The notes below the pieces were generated by a model. The model was not told where the DNA came from, ran no database searches, and was given only the letters and a program-made list of their open reading frames with translations. Below are positions 44,785 to 54,168 of a stretch of 64,000 nucleotides of DNA, piece after piece. The stretch comes from Candidatus Raymondbacteria bacterium RIFOXYA2_FULL_49_16 (GTDB taxonomy: Bacteria; Fibrobacterota; OXYB2-FULL-49-7; XYB2-FULL-49-35), in assembly GCA_001789205.1 (NCBI GenBank), contig MFYT01000064.1, positions 65,401-129,400 on the forward strand. The letters are read 5' to 3'. Position numbers and translations under genes: made by a program. Each line of letters starts with the position of its first letter. Position 1 is the stretch's first letter.

Positions 44785-45849
44785 TTATTTCTTCTCGCGG
44801 ATGCAGGCAACAAGCTGTTTTATATCACCAAGCCGGTCGCCGCTGATAACAAGCACCATGTCGTCCTGTTTGACCACAACCATATTTGACAGGCCGCAGG
44901 TAGCTACAAGACCGCTATCGCATACTGCCATGGTATTGCGCGAGCCAAGGTCTACGCACGGGCCCTTGAAGACATTTTTATTGGAATCCTTCTGCAGCAG
45001 ATCGTAAAAAGCGTCCCACGACCCCACGTCGTTCCAGTAAATATGCGTTTTAACAACAGCGATCTCCCTGGATTTTTCCCATACGCCATAATCGATGGAT
45101 TCCTTGCGCACCTTATGGTAAAAGGTTTCTATCGCCTTTTCAAACTGTTTTTCCGAAGAGGCCTTGAGTGCTGACGCCAGCAGCGCATACAAGTCGGGCA
45201 TGTGTTTTTTGAAAGCAGCGAGAATGGCGCCTGCGCCAAAGGCAAAAATACCGCAATTCCAGAGATACTGCCTGCTCTCCACAAAAGCCGTGGCTGCCGC
45301 AAGTCCGGGTTTTTCAACAAAACGGCGCACATGAAAGGCGCCAATAACCCGCGCGCCAGCAGGTTGCCCCAATTCAATATATCCCAGGCCCGTATGGGGA
45401 CGATTGGGTACAACGCCAAAAAGGACCAGTTTACCCTCTTCGGCAAGGGCAAGGCCCTTCTTCAGCGTCTTGATGAATGCCGGAAGCGGCTTTATGATAT
45501 GGTCAGCTGGAAAGACCAGAAGCAGACCCTTGCTGTTTTTTCGGTACACTGCCGCGGCAGCGGCTGCGATTGCAGGCGCGGTATTCTTGCCCACTGGTTC
45601 GCCGATAACACGGACTCCCCTCCGGCCTTTGAGCACCTTCCGGGTAGCGGCCGTATAAGCGCTGTTAGTAACAATGATAAGGTTCTCGTCAGCCACAAAA
45701 CCTTTCAGCCGCTTTACCGTGGTAAGGAGCATGGGCTCACCGGTAAAAAGCGCAGAAAACTGCTTGGGATGTTCAGTGCGTGACACTGGCCAGAACCGTT
45801 CGCCAACGCCGCCGGCCATCACTACGGCATAAATATTTTTCTTGTCCAT
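44785..45849 (-). CDS. manC: Mannose-1-phosphate guanylyltransferase
   Basis: 354 residues from the ATG at 45849 where similarity starts (the frame is open to 45879). Nucleotidyltransferase signature VVMAGGVGERFWPVSR (Lys/Arg for phosphate), VFPADHII block, RFVEKPG, NCGIFAFGAGAI and YGVWEKS. It makes GDP-mannose from mannose-1-phosphate and GTP, feeding GDP-fucose or mannosyl polymers. The C-terminal isomerase domain of bifunctional ManC/AlgA is absent. A small-RNA candidate ends 7 bases after its stop on the other strand. Confidence 0.92.
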   Translation of the reverse strand: MDKKNIYAVVMAGGVGERFWPVSRTEHPKQFSALFTGEPMLLTTVKRLKGFVADENLIIVTNSAYTAATRKVLKGRRGVRVIGEPVGKNTAPAIAAAAAAVYRKNSKGLLLVFPADHIIKPLPAFIKTLKKGLALAEEGKLVLFGVVPNRPHTGLGYIELGQPAGARVIGAFHVRRFVEKPGLAAATAFVESRQYLWNCGIFAFGAGAILAAFKKHMPDLYALLASALKASSEKQFEKAIETFYHKVRKESIDYGVWEKSREIAVVKTHIYWNDVGSWDAFYDLLQKDSNKNVFKGPCVDLGSRNTMAVCDSGLVATCGLSNMVVVKQDDMVLVISGDRLGDIKQLVACIREKK

Positions 45850-45936
45850 AGAAAGAATATATAATTTTTCCCATCCCAATATTCAGTAGCAAGTTTATAT
45901 TTGCAATAGTTTTCTGAAGTTGGATATTTTTACACT

Positions 45937-48438
45937 ATGCACGCCGCCCTACCGCTCGAAGAGATGATCATCGGCACTTGCCTGCTGCTGCTCTTCGCGT
46001 CGATATTACTCACGCTTGCCAACAAAATACACATACCCTTTACCATTCTGCTGGTGCTCTTTGGCGTTGGCCTCTCATGGCTGGGCACCAGATTTCCTGA
46101 CATACTCGGGCCAGTGCACCAACTGCGCATTTCGCCGGACATCATCCTCTTCCTCTTGTTGCCAACACTCATCTTTGAATCAGCCTACAGTCTCAATGGC
46201 CGCCTCCTGGCCAAAAACCTAGGGCCTGTACTCATGCTCGCCATTCCAGGAGTGCTTGTCTCCACCTTCATCATCGGCGCCATCCTTACCCTGGCCACGC
46301 CATTGCCCATTGTGCCGGCACTGCTCCTGGGCGCCATCCTGAGCGCCACAGACCCGGTCTCGGTCATTGCCCTGTTCAAACAGCTGGGCGCGCCAGCCCG
46401 CCTTACCATGCTGGTCGAAGGCGAGAGTTTGCTCAACGACGCTTCGTCCATTGTGGTGGCCCGCATCCTCATGGGGCTCATAGTGGCGGGCAGTATCACG
46501 TTCCAGAGCGTGGGCAAAGGCGCGGTTGATTTGGTTGTCATCTTTGCCGCGGGATTTGCCGCGGGCTGGGTGCTGGGCATGTGCGTTGCCTGGGTCTTTG
46601 GAAAAACAAAACTCGACTCCTTTGTCCAGATAACTATCACCACCATCCTTGCCTACGGCTCCTACATCTTTGCGGAAAAAGTGCTGCACGCAAGCGGTAT
46701 TATGGCCACCATGGCGGCCGGTCTGGCAATGGGCGGATGGGGAAAGGAAAAAGTGACCCCGTCCATACAGGAATACCTCGAGCACTTCTGGGGCTATATG
46801 GCGTTTGTCGCAAACGCCCTTCTTTTCCTCCTGGTGGGCATGCGCGTAAACCTTGGTGAATTGAGCGGCGCAGTGGGGTCGCTGGTCTGGGTGTATATAG
46901 CCATGCTGGTTTCACGCGCTTTGGTGGTATACGGCCTGATACCTCTGGTTTCGCGCAAAGAAAAAGTCGACCTGCGCTACCAGACAATTATATTCTGGGG
47001 CGGTTTGCGCGGCGGCATTGCCATTGCCCTTGCGCTGAGCCTTCCGGCCTTTGAACATACGGAGAATTTCCTCGCCCTGGTCATGGGCGCGGTGCTCTGC
47101 ACACTCGTGTTTCATGGTCTGACTATTGAACCGCTTCTCAAGTTCTTCAAACTTGATGTGCCACCCCTTGCCGACCGTTTTACCGGCATCCAGGGCAGGC
47201 TGAGCGCGTTAAAACACGCCGCCCGTCATATGACCGACTTGGTGAGCGGCGGCCTCTTCTCGGGCTCCCTTACCGAAAAGATGCGGAAAGAATCGGAAAC
47301 TGAAATCGCGCGGCTGCACCTGGACCTGACCAGTCTCAGAAAGACCGAAATAGGTCCGGGCGATGAATGCTCCATGCTCTTCCTGGCGGCCTTTGCCGAG
47401 GAAAAGGCCCTGTTCATCGACATGCTCCACAAAGGCCATATTACTGAACCAACATTCCGGGAGCATTCGCAGCTTCTTACCTTGAACACTGACGCGGTGC
47501 GTTACAACAGGGAATTGGAAGGAAACGCCCAGGTTACGTTCCAGAAAAAAAGACGGGGCAGACTGGCGCGCATTGTAGTGAAAGTCCCTCTCCTTTCACG
47601 CTATGCTGAACAGATGCGCATGCAGGGTATTTCAACCGACTATGAAAAGACCTGGGCGCGATACAAAAGTACCAGCCAGGTACTAGGTCACCTCGACCAC
47701 CTGGCTGATCTCAACGCCATTTCAGACAATGTGGTTGAGAACGTGCGCCACCGCTACCTGCAATGGAACGAGGCGGCGAAAAAAGAACTTGACGAGGTTG
47801 CCGGCCTTTTTCCCGAATTTGTAGTCGATATGCAGGAACGGTTCGGCCGCAGACTGCTCCTTATCGCCGAGGCCGAATCCATTGAACAGCAACAGGTGCA
47901 GGGACTCATGCCCAAGGGTATTGCGGAAAAAATAAAGGAAAGCATTGAGCACCGTCTCGATTCGCTTAAAGGACAATCGGTCCAAAAGCTGGTCATAGAT
48001 CCTTCCGAGCTTCTACGAAAAGTGCCTTTTTTCAGAGATATCCCGCAAGCGGAATTCACGGCGATCAGCGCGCACATGCGCCCCTATTCCGCGCCTGAAA
48101 ACGAGACGATCATTCGCCAGGGCGCCCCGGGAGATTCGCTCTTCCTTATTGCCCGGGGCGTTGTCCGTATTTCACACAAAGACAAGGACGGCGAACGCGA
48201 TATCGCCTCGCTGGTCGCTGGCGATTTCTTTGGCGAAATGGCGCTTTTGCTCCATGAACCGCGCAATGCCACGGCCCGAGCCATTACCCCCAGCGCCTTG
48301 TACGAACTGAAACGCGCTGACCTCGACACTGTGTGCGCGGCCTATCCGGTAATCCATGAAGCGCTCAAGACCGTAAGCGACCGCCGGAAAATAGAAATAG
48401 ACAAGGCCCAGGCCGCCAGTGATGGGGAAACACGATGA
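45937..48438 (+). CDS. Na+/H+ (CPA1-type) antiporter fused to a cyclic-nucleotide-binding domain
   Basis: 833 residues: about 12 transmembrane helices (to ~400) with the TDPVSVIALF and GESLLNDASS ion-binding blocks, a long cytosolic linker (420-690) rich in helices, and a cNMP-binding domain (about 690-820; QGAPGDSLFLIARGVVRI, FFGEMALLLHEPRNATARA with phosphate-binding Arg). Cyclic nucleotide probably gates exchange. A promoter-like TTGCAA-18-TATTTT lies so close to the ATG that the transcript may be leaderless; an alternative start is Met10 (45964). Confidence 0.9.
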   Translation: MHAALPLEEMIIGTCLLLLFASILLTLANKIHIPFTILLVLFGVGLSWLGTRFPDILGPVHQLRISPDIILFLLLPTLIFESAYSLNGRLLAKNLGPVLMLAIPGVLVSTFIIGAILTLATPLPIVPALLLGAILSATDPVSVIALFKQLGAPARLTMLVEGESLLNDASSIVVARILMGLIVAGSITFQSVGKGAVDLVVIFAAGFAAGWVLGMCVAWVFGKTKLDSFVQITITTILAYGSYIFAEKVLHASGIMATMAAGLAMGGWGKEKVTPSIQEYLEHFWGYMAFVANALLFLLVGMRVNLGELSGAVGSLVWVYIAMLVSRALVVYGLIPLVSRKEKVDLRYQTIIFWGGLRGGIAIALALSLPAFEHTENFLALVMGAVLCTLVFHGLTIEPLLKFFKLDVPPLADRFTGIQGRLSALKHAARHMTDLVSGGLFSGSLTEKMRKESETEIARLHLDLTSLRKTEIGPGDECSMLFLAAFAEEKALFIDMLHKGHITEPTFREHSQLLTLNTDAVRYNRELEGNAQVTFQKKRRGRLARIVVKVPLLSRYAEQMRMQGISTDYEKTWARYKSTSQVLGHLDHLADLNAISDNVVENVRHRYLQWNEAAKKELDEVAGLFPEFVVDMQERFGRRLLLIAEAESIEQQQVQGLMPKGIAEKIKESIEHRLDSLKGQSVQKLVIDPSELLRKVPFFRDIPQAEFTAISAHMRPYSAPENETIIRQGAPGDSLFLIARGVVRISHKDKDGERDIASLVAGDFFGEMALLLHEPRNATARAITPSALYELKRADLDTVCAAYPVIHEALKTVSDRRKIEIDKAQAASDGETR

Positions 48439-49025
48439 ACGGACAATCAATCGTTGTGGAACTTCTGAACAGCGTTCTTGCCATGGACCTCCCGGGTTTC
48501 ATTGCGTCGCGGCCTGCTGACCAGTGCGGTTCCCTGGAAAAGATGGCCGCCCTGGCCCGCCTGAACAGCGGCAACACGCATTTTCATGAGAACTTCAGGA
48601 ATGCTTCAAGGACCCTTGCCGATGCCGCGTCCCATCTCCTGAAGAACCAGTCTGGCCTTGACACCGAATATCTATCCCTGGTCCATAAATTGCTTTCCGT
48701 CTACTCCGCGCTTCTTCAGGGAGACACGGGGAAAATGGATGAAGCGGGCGTGCTGGCGCAAAAAATAAAGCTCTTTCACGACCTTCTGGACGGTAAAATT
48801 CATTCACTCCAGACAAACCCGCCCAAGACAAAATTCCTCGGCGAATACCTGGTTGAGCTCAGCTTTGTAACACGGGAGCAGCTGGACAACGCCCTGCAGG
48901 CGCAAAGATCGGGAAACTATCCGGGAAAGCGGGTGGGAGATATTCTTCAGGACACGGGTATAATCACGCGCGCCCAACTGGATCAGGCCATTGAACTGCA
49001 AATGCTTGACAACTACGCTGAATGA
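48435..49025 (+). CDS. MshEN/GspE-N-like domain protein, unknown function
   Basis: 196 residues, start overlapping the antiporter stop (ATGA). Residues 1-125 are helical without recognisable domain; 133-190 (FLGEYLVELSFVTREQLDNALQAQR...RVGDILQDTGIITRAQLDQAIE) match the repeated MshEN/T2SSE-N fold, which in known cases binds cyclic di-GMP. Possible regulator of the antiporter or of a secretion ATPase encoded elsewhere; inference. Confidence 0.75.
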   Translation: MNGQSIVVELLNSVLAMDLPGFIASRPADQCGSLEKMAALARLNSGNTHFHENFRNASRTLADAASHLLKNQSGLDTEYLSLVHKLLSVYSALLQGDTGKMDEAGVLAQKIKLFHDLLDGKIHSLQTNPPKTKFLGEYLVELSFVTREQLDNALQAQRSGNYPGKRVGDILQDTGIITRAQLDQAIELQMLDNYAE

Positions 49026-49030
49026 CCACG

Positions 49031-50548
49031 CTATTTTACCGCCTTCTTTAACACCGGCCGTTTCCCCGCACTGATCCAGACCGAATCAAGAGTAATAGTG
49101 CCAAAACTCCAGTCTGCAGTCACATCGCCAATTGAATAGTACATCTGGTCAAAATACCAGTCGTAGAAATACCGGTCGCCGGTATTGAACGATCCGCCGA
49201 TATCCTCGTCGTTCCACAGGTACATATAGTACATGTCATTGACACCATCATACGGAAGGCCGTCAAACGTGGCAAGGTCTTGAAGCGACGGGAAATTGGG
49301 AATAGAAACAGCGCCCGACTTGAAACAATAATAATATCCCAGGAAAATAATGGGCTCTGCCGCGCTGTAGTTGTACCAATAGAGCTCCACGATGTTCTCA
49401 CTCGAAACGCCGCCAGTCATGGTGCCAGACACGGTATGGCCATTGGGAAACATTTCCGGGTTGAAATGCAGTTGCAGCACTAAAGATGTTCTATTGCTAT
49501 CAAGACTCCAGGAGCCATATCCCCGTTTGAACGCTGTTCCCCAATTATCCATATAATCGAGATTACAATTTGCATACACCCAGTAGACCCCGGAATCGAG
49601 AAGACCGAAGTCAAAGATATCGTTTGGAGTCACGGTATCGCCAAAAGTGATGGTATTGAGGGCCGGACCCGCGGGCGGGACAGAGGGAATGCTCCCTGCA
49701 CCCGCATGATACAGTTTAACGCTTGTCATACCAGGGACATGACCGTACAACCAGCCGCTGAAATGAAATTTGGACACTTGGCCGTTGCACGGTTGGAGAC
49801 CCGTGGGCTGGAACTCCTCATAATCAGAATATGGGCCATAAACATAGTCTGGTCCATTATAATCATAATACATTCTCAGATAAACCCTGTAAAGAGTATC
49901 GGGACTTAGGGTTGAATCGCTAATAACACACTCATATTCACCAGTTTCCGTATTGTAGGTAACAAGGTCCTCATCAGCATAGATATCATAATATTCGTGC
50001 GAATACCAATTATTCAATGACGAGTCAAAATATTCAACCTGAAAATACCAGTTGTCCGCAAGGCCGCAAGAAGGCCAGGACACTTTGTACTTGGTATCAC
50101 ACAGCATGTTCACCGATAAAACAGGTTGCTGGGGCGCCTCTGGTTTCATGTCGATTACCGGAGAGACGGTTTCATCGCCCGCAACCTCAACTGTTCCCGA
50201 ACCTGAAAAAAGTGGAATACCTTCGATATCGTGGACCGAAACGCTGACCAATGCCATGCCCTGGGCCACATCGTTGACCACGCACCGGTGTTCGGAAAAC
50301 CCGGCATACTCTTCAAGCACACTGCCGTCAGCGTCGGTCACCACAACTCTGACATGGTTGGCCAAAAAAGCGACTTCAGCCGGAAAATCAAATGATCCGG
50401 CCATGTTTTTCGCTGTTTTAAATAGAAGTTTTGGAGAAATAGAAGCCTTTGGCTTTTGTACATCAGCCGGATTCTCCAGCGAACAGCTTGAAAAGATTGC
50501 CAGGCACGCGGCAAGAGCGGCTGGAATAATCGCGTTTCTGGTCACCAT
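49031..50548 (-). CDS. Secreted lipoprotein with FN3-like domain
   Basis: 505 residues from the ATG with GGAGGTGAC just upstream; the frame extends to 50656 but overlaps the preceding gene. Lipobox AIFSSC (Cys22). A cohesin/FN3-like region near 150-240 (YKVSWPSCGLADNWYFQVEY, LSPDTLYRVYLRMYYD) and a C-terminal part with repeated aspartate/aromatic strands (GDRYFYDWYFDQMYYSIGD). No catalytic site. Outer-membrane anchored, function unknown; expressed with the CsgG-like gene, whose end it overlaps by 7 bases. Confidence 0.75.
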   Translation of the reverse strand: MVTRNAIIPAALAACLAIFSSCSLENPADVQKPKASISPKLLFKTAKNMAGSFDFPAEVAFLANHVRVVVTDADGSVLEEYAGFSEHRCVVNDVAQGMALVSVSVHDIEGIPLFSGSGTVEVAGDETVSPVIDMKPEAPQQPVLSVNMLCDTKYKVSWPSCGLADNWYFQVEYFDSSLNNWYSHEYYDIYADEDLVTYNTETGEYECVISDSTLSPDTLYRVYLRMYYDYNGPDYVYGPYSDYEEFQPTGLQPCNGQVSKFHFSGWLYGHVPGMTSVKLYHAGAGSIPSVPPAGPALNTITFGDTVTPNDIFDFGLLDSGVYWVYANCNLDYMDNWGTAFKRGYGSWSLDSNRTSLVLQLHFNPEMFPNGHTVSGTMTGGVSSENIVELYWYNYSAAEPIIFLGYYYCFKSGAVSIPNFPSLQDLATFDGLPYDGVNDMYYMYLWNDEDIGGSFNTGDRYFYDWYFDQMYYSIGDVTADWSFGTITLDSVWISAGKRPVLKKAVK

Positions 50549-51252
50549 GTCACCTCCACGGTCCCCGGGATTTCCTCGTCCTGCGCGGGTTTTGCAACAA
50601 GAAAATAGTAGGCCGCAACACCAGCGCCCGCAAGCACCACGCCGCCAACGATCCACGGTATGGCTGAACCGCCGCTCTTTTTCTCTTTTACCACCTCGGG
50701 CGCTTTTTCCTGCACGGGTTTGGGTTGCGGTTGAGACGCAGGCTGCTGGACCACGGCCTGGTTGAGCGACGCGGACTGGGACCCGCCCTCACGTGCGAAC
50801 TCATCGGCAACTGTGGGGATTATTTGAGTGAGCAATCCGTCTATCTCACCTTTGTAGAATTTGTTGACCGTGCGATTGATTTCACCCGTGCGTATGCTGA
50901 TCATGCGCACATTGACCGAGTAGGTGCCGCCCACCTTGCCAATGCTGCCGGTGATCATATATTCGACGCCGAGCAGTTGGCCCATTTCAACAAGGCACGC
51001 CTGGTCCGTACAGGCGCCCGACGACTGGAAACCCTGTTCCTTGAGCACCTCGTCCATTTTGCCCCGTTCCATGACCCTGAAGGAGCCGGTGTTGATGAGG
51101 TAACTGCGCAGCGCATCGGTAAGCGTGCCCGCTTCCCCGGCGCCAAGCCCCCTGCCCTCTAGTTCGCTGACAGCCACGGGAAGCTTCGCCGTCTGTCCAA
51201 ACAGGGCCACAGCCAGGGCAAGCATGCAGAAAAACGAATATAATGTTCTCAT
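50542..51252 (-). CDS. CsgG-like outer-membrane protein
   Basis: 236 residues from the ATG at 51252 (longer frame to 51294). Signal peptide (TLYSFFCMLALAVALFGQ), then the CsgG/FlgT-type core (LPVAVSELEGRGLGAGEAGTLTDALRSYLINTGSFRVMERGKMDEVL) and GVEYMITGSIGKVG, and a C-terminal single transmembrane-like helix (AIPWIVGGVVLAGAGVAAYYFLV). Curli-type CsgG forms the secretion channel; relatives include penicillin-binding activators. Which it is here is unclear. Confidence 0.8.
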   Translation of the reverse strand: MRTLYSFFCMLALAVALFGQTAKLPVAVSELEGRGLGAGEAGTLTDALRSYLINTGSFRVMERGKMDEVLKEQGFQSSGACTDQACLVEMGQLLGVEYMITGSIGKVGGTYSVNVRMISIRTGEINRTVNKFYKGEIDGLLTQIIPTVADEFAREGGSQSASLNQAVVQQPASQPQPKPVQEKAPEVVKEKKSGGSAIPWIVGGVVLAGAGVAAYYFLVAKPAQDEEIPGTVEVTW

Positions 51253-51297
51253 AATAGTTCTAATATAAATAAATTTTATGAAAAAGAGGAACAATAT

Positions 51298-52554
51298 CTA
51301 GGCGAGCGAAACCCGGGGATGCGGTTCGTACTCGATGCGCGCCTCTTTGCCGCTGTTTAGGATAGAAAGCCGCCCTGCTTCCATGACCAGTTCGTTGTAC
51401 GCGCTGTTTTTCGGTGTGGCCAGAATGCCCTCCTGGTCTATGGCGAAGAGCAGCTCCCTGCGCTTGTCCAGCGCTTCTGCGCTGCTGCAGCCGGCTGTGG
51501 CGCTGTTGATCCTGTGTATTGCATGAAGGATCTGCTCAATAGAGCGATACCCATAGCCTGTTGGCCGCATGGCGCCCCCGCTTGCAGGAACATACTGGAA
51601 AAAATCCGGATTGACTTCGTTGTAGACCTTGGCGCTTCCCGCGGCCAGACCGTGTTTTACTCCTCTGAATGAATCGATATGTTCCAGATACCCGCCGTCC
51701 TTGCCGCCGTTCATAAACATCATGAGTCCTTGGGAATTGCCGCCCGGCGCTGTATCAGGATACCCAAAGCCGTTTTGCACATTGAGGCATGCGCCATTGT
51801 TCCAAACCACCCTGCCGTCGGTCCATAAGAAACCCTTTTTGCCATTGGGCCATGGCTCTTCAATCCCATATACTGAAACCGCGACTGGCAGAAGTCCGGT
51901 GATAAAATGGACCAAATCAATATAATGGCACCCCACGTACGAAAAGGCGTCTGAATTCTCTGATGTGCACCAGTTTTGAAAGTTCGAATGCCGGTAATAA
52001 TATGGTTCAATAAGGCGCGCCTGTCCCAGCCTGAAGTCGCCAAACTGGCCCGCCCGGTACTTTGCGCGGGCAATGAGCGAACGGTCGTCAAAGCGTTTGT
52101 GGTATTCAACGGCAACGAGCAGCCCTTTCTCTCTCGCGATATTGCCGATTTCAACGGCCTGGTCGTGTTTGAGCACAAGGGGTTTGACGCACAATACATG
52201 ATGGCCGCGCGCAAGCGCCTCTTTTACCGCGCCATAGTGGAGCTGGTCGGGCAGGGCCACAATGACCGCGCTTTGCGGAGGTAAAGAGGAGAGCGCTTCT
52301 TTGAACAGGTCAGGAAAACATTTTTCCGTGCCGTGTTTCTTATAATCAGGATATGGGGTAAAAACAGACTCGGGAAAGGCCGCGGTAATGCTCTGGCTCT
52401 CGGCCAGGGCCTTGAGCGGGCCGCCATTGAGCGCTGATACGCCCACCTGGTTGACAATGCCCATGCGCTGAAGCTGATACACGGCCGGTAAAATAAGATC
52501 GTTGGTGATCATGCCACCGCCGACGATGAGAACATTAATACTGGAATGAGTCAT
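51298..52554 (-). CDS. Gfo/Idh/MocA-family oxidoreductase (operon gene 9)
   Basis: 418 residues: Rossmann fold with LIVGGGMITNDLILPAV, the dinucleotide-binding acidic loop, and a C-terminal beta-sheet domain. The common EKP substrate motif reads CVKPL (Val for Glu), and VGCHYIDLVHFITG has the expected active-site His. NAD(P)-dependent sugar or inositol oxidation or reduction is expected. It is the last gene of the catabolic operon, 131 bases after the aminotransferase. Confidence 0.88.
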   Translation of the reverse strand: MTHSSINVLIVGGGMITNDLILPAVYQLQRMGIVNQVGVSALNGGPLKALAESQSITAAFPESVFTPYPDYKKHGTEKCFPDLFKEALSSLPPQSAVIVALPDQLHYGAVKEALARGHHVLCVKPLVLKHDQAVEIGNIAREKGLLVAVEYHKRFDDRSLIARAKYRAGQFGDFRLGQARLIEPYYYRHSNFQNWCTSENSDAFSYVGCHYIDLVHFITGLLPVAVSVYGIEEPWPNGKKGFLWTDGRVVWNNGACLNVQNGFGYPDTAPGGNSQGLMMFMNGGKDGGYLEHIDSFRGVKHGLAAGSAKVYNEVNPDFFQYVPASGGAMRPTGYGYRSIEQILHAIHRINSATAGCSSAEALDKRRELLFAIDQEGILATPKNSAYNELVMEAGRLSILNSGKEARIEYEPHPRVSLA

Positions 52555-52580
52555 AAAAACCTCGTTGGAGATATAATGTC

Positions 52581-52674
52581 AGGATCGAGGAACGAGGCAT
52601 GAGACCAGAGGCCATTTGATGGCTGAAAGCCCAGTAAGACCTTTTACCAGTCTCGTTCCTCGCGCCTCGATCCT
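52581..52674. repeat. Imperfect inverted repeat element between operon genes
   Basis: Left arm starting AGGATCGAGGAACGAGG (52581-52597) pairs with a right arm ending CCTCGATCCT (52665-52674), with GTCTCGTTCCTCG before it. Together about 94 bp with a ~45 base centre, lying in the 131-base gap after the Gfo/Idh start. Confidence 0.65.
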
Positions 52675-52685
52675 CGTTCCTTTTT

Positions 52686-54065
52686 TTATTTCTTCCCGCA
52701 AACCTTATCAAACCCTTCTTCCAGAACACCAAGCCCCTCTTCGAGCTGCTCGCGCGTGATGCAGAGAGGCGGACAGATCTTCACTGTGCCGCCACCATTG
52801 CCCACAGGCCCAAAAAGCATGAGCCCGTGTTCAACGCAGTATTTGACAATGGCAAAAGCCGTGTCGTGGTCAGGGATGGTGGTTCCCGGCGCAGTGACCA
52901 TTTGGAGCGCGCCAACAAGGCCCACGCTCTCGCCCCATCCAATGCGGTCTGGATATTTTTTCCAGAGTTTTTTCACTGTTTTTGCAAGGACAATTCCCTG
53001 CTTTGCCGAATTCTGCACCAACTTCTTGGATTTGATTACCTTTAGGTTGGCGAGCGCGGCAGCGCAAATAATGGGATTACCTGTGTGCGTTGAGGTCATT
53101 GATCCAGGAGGAAAAATATTCATCCAATCCGACTTGCCAATAACAGTGGACAACGGCAGGCCAGAGGTAATGCCCTTGCCGCAGCAGATAAGGTCAGCAC
53201 GCACGCCATAGTGTTCAAAAGTGAACATTTTGCCACTACGGCCAATACATGCCTGCACTTCGTCAAAAATAAGGAGCGCTTTGTGTTTGTCAAGAAAGGT
53301 TCTGAGTTTTTTCATGTATTCAACAGGCAGGCGTATTGCACTGCCGCCCTGAAAACTCTCCATAATGACACCGGCAATATTCTTGGGATCAATGTTCTTT
53401 TCCCTGAGCGTGCGCAGGAAAAGATTAAAACTCTGGTCCTTGCCCCTGAACCCGTCCGGACACGGCACATTGATCATGTTGGGGTCGTGGTTAACGATCC
53501 AGTCTTTGAGCGCAGGGCTACCGCCTGCCATCTGCGACCCCATGGTGCGGCCGTGAAAATCAGATTCAAAGGAGATAATAACGTCCTTTTTCCTGCCATT
53601 GTTTTTATGACCATAGGCCCTGCAGATTTTAAGCGCGCATTCCACTGCCTCAGAACCCGTGGTAAGCAGAAAAACCTTGTCGAGATATTTGGGCGCAATC
53701 TGCTTGACTATGAATTCGACCAAGGCCGCGCGTTCGGCATTGGGAAAACAGTAGCTGTGATGCATGGGTTTTTTCGCGGTCGCCACTATGGCCTTCTCAA
53801 TCTCGGGCGCTGCATGGCCGGCATTGGTCACCAGTACGCCTGAGCTGAAATCGAGCCACTTGTTGCCCCATCTGTCGAACACGTGCACCCCGCGCGCCCT
53901 ATCCCAGATGATCAGGGGCTGGCCAGCCATTGAGATTGGCTCGTACTTGCGCAGCATTTCAACAATAGGCTTGGACGCAGGCACTGGTATGGGTGTTTTT
54001 ATCACCCGGTTCTTTGTCTTGATTGATTTTACTTTGACTGGTTCGAACAGAAATTCTTTTCCCAT
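52686..54065 (-). CDS. Class III PLP-dependent aminotransferase (operon gene 8)
   Basis: 459 residues: SFESDFHGRTMGSQ, the FDEVQACIGRSGKMFTFE Asp block and the PLP lysine in CCGKGITSGLPLS. Relatives include acetylornithine, GABA and succinylornithine aminotransferases. In this operon it could remove or add an amino group on a sugar-derived acid. Substrate unknown. Confidence 0.9.
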   Translation of the reverse strand: MGKEFLFEPVKVKSIKTKNRVIKTPIPVPASKPIVEMLRKYEPISMAGQPLIIWDRARGVHVFDRWGNKWLDFSSGVLVTNAGHAAPEIEKAIVATAKKPMHHSYCFPNAERAALVEFIVKQIAPKYLDKVFLLTTGSEAVECALKICRAYGHKNNGRKKDVIISFESDFHGRTMGSQMAGGSPALKDWIVNHDPNMINVPCPDGFRGKDQSFNLFLRTLREKNIDPKNIAGVIMESFQGGSAIRLPVEYMKKLRTFLDKHKALLIFDEVQACIGRSGKMFTFEHYGVRADLICCGKGITSGLPLSTVIGKSDWMNIFPPGSMTSTHTGNPIICAAALANLKVIKSKKLVQNSAKQGIVLAKTVKKLWKKYPDRIGWGESVGLVGALQMVTAPGTTIPDHDTAFAIVKYCVEHGLMLFGPVGNGGGTVKICPPLCITREQLEEGLGVLEEGFDKVCGKK

Positions 54066-54102
54066 TAGTTTCTCCTCAACTCTTTTGTTTCTTCTGAACT
54101 CT

Positions 54103-54161
54103 CCCCCTCCCTTCGAAAAGGGAGGGGGCAGGGCCCGCCTCGACTCGCTCAGCGAGGCGGG
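54103..54161. repeat. Two-hairpin repeat element between operon genes
   Basis: Hairpin 1: CCCCCTCCCTT (54103-54113) with AAGGGAGGGGG (54118-54128), loop CGAA. Hairpin 2: CCCGCCTCG (54134-54142) with CGAGGCGGG (54153-54161), loop ACTCGCTCAG. It fills the 103-base gap between the aminotransferase start and the kinase stop. Confidence 0.75.
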
Positions 54162-54168
54162 GGTGGGA

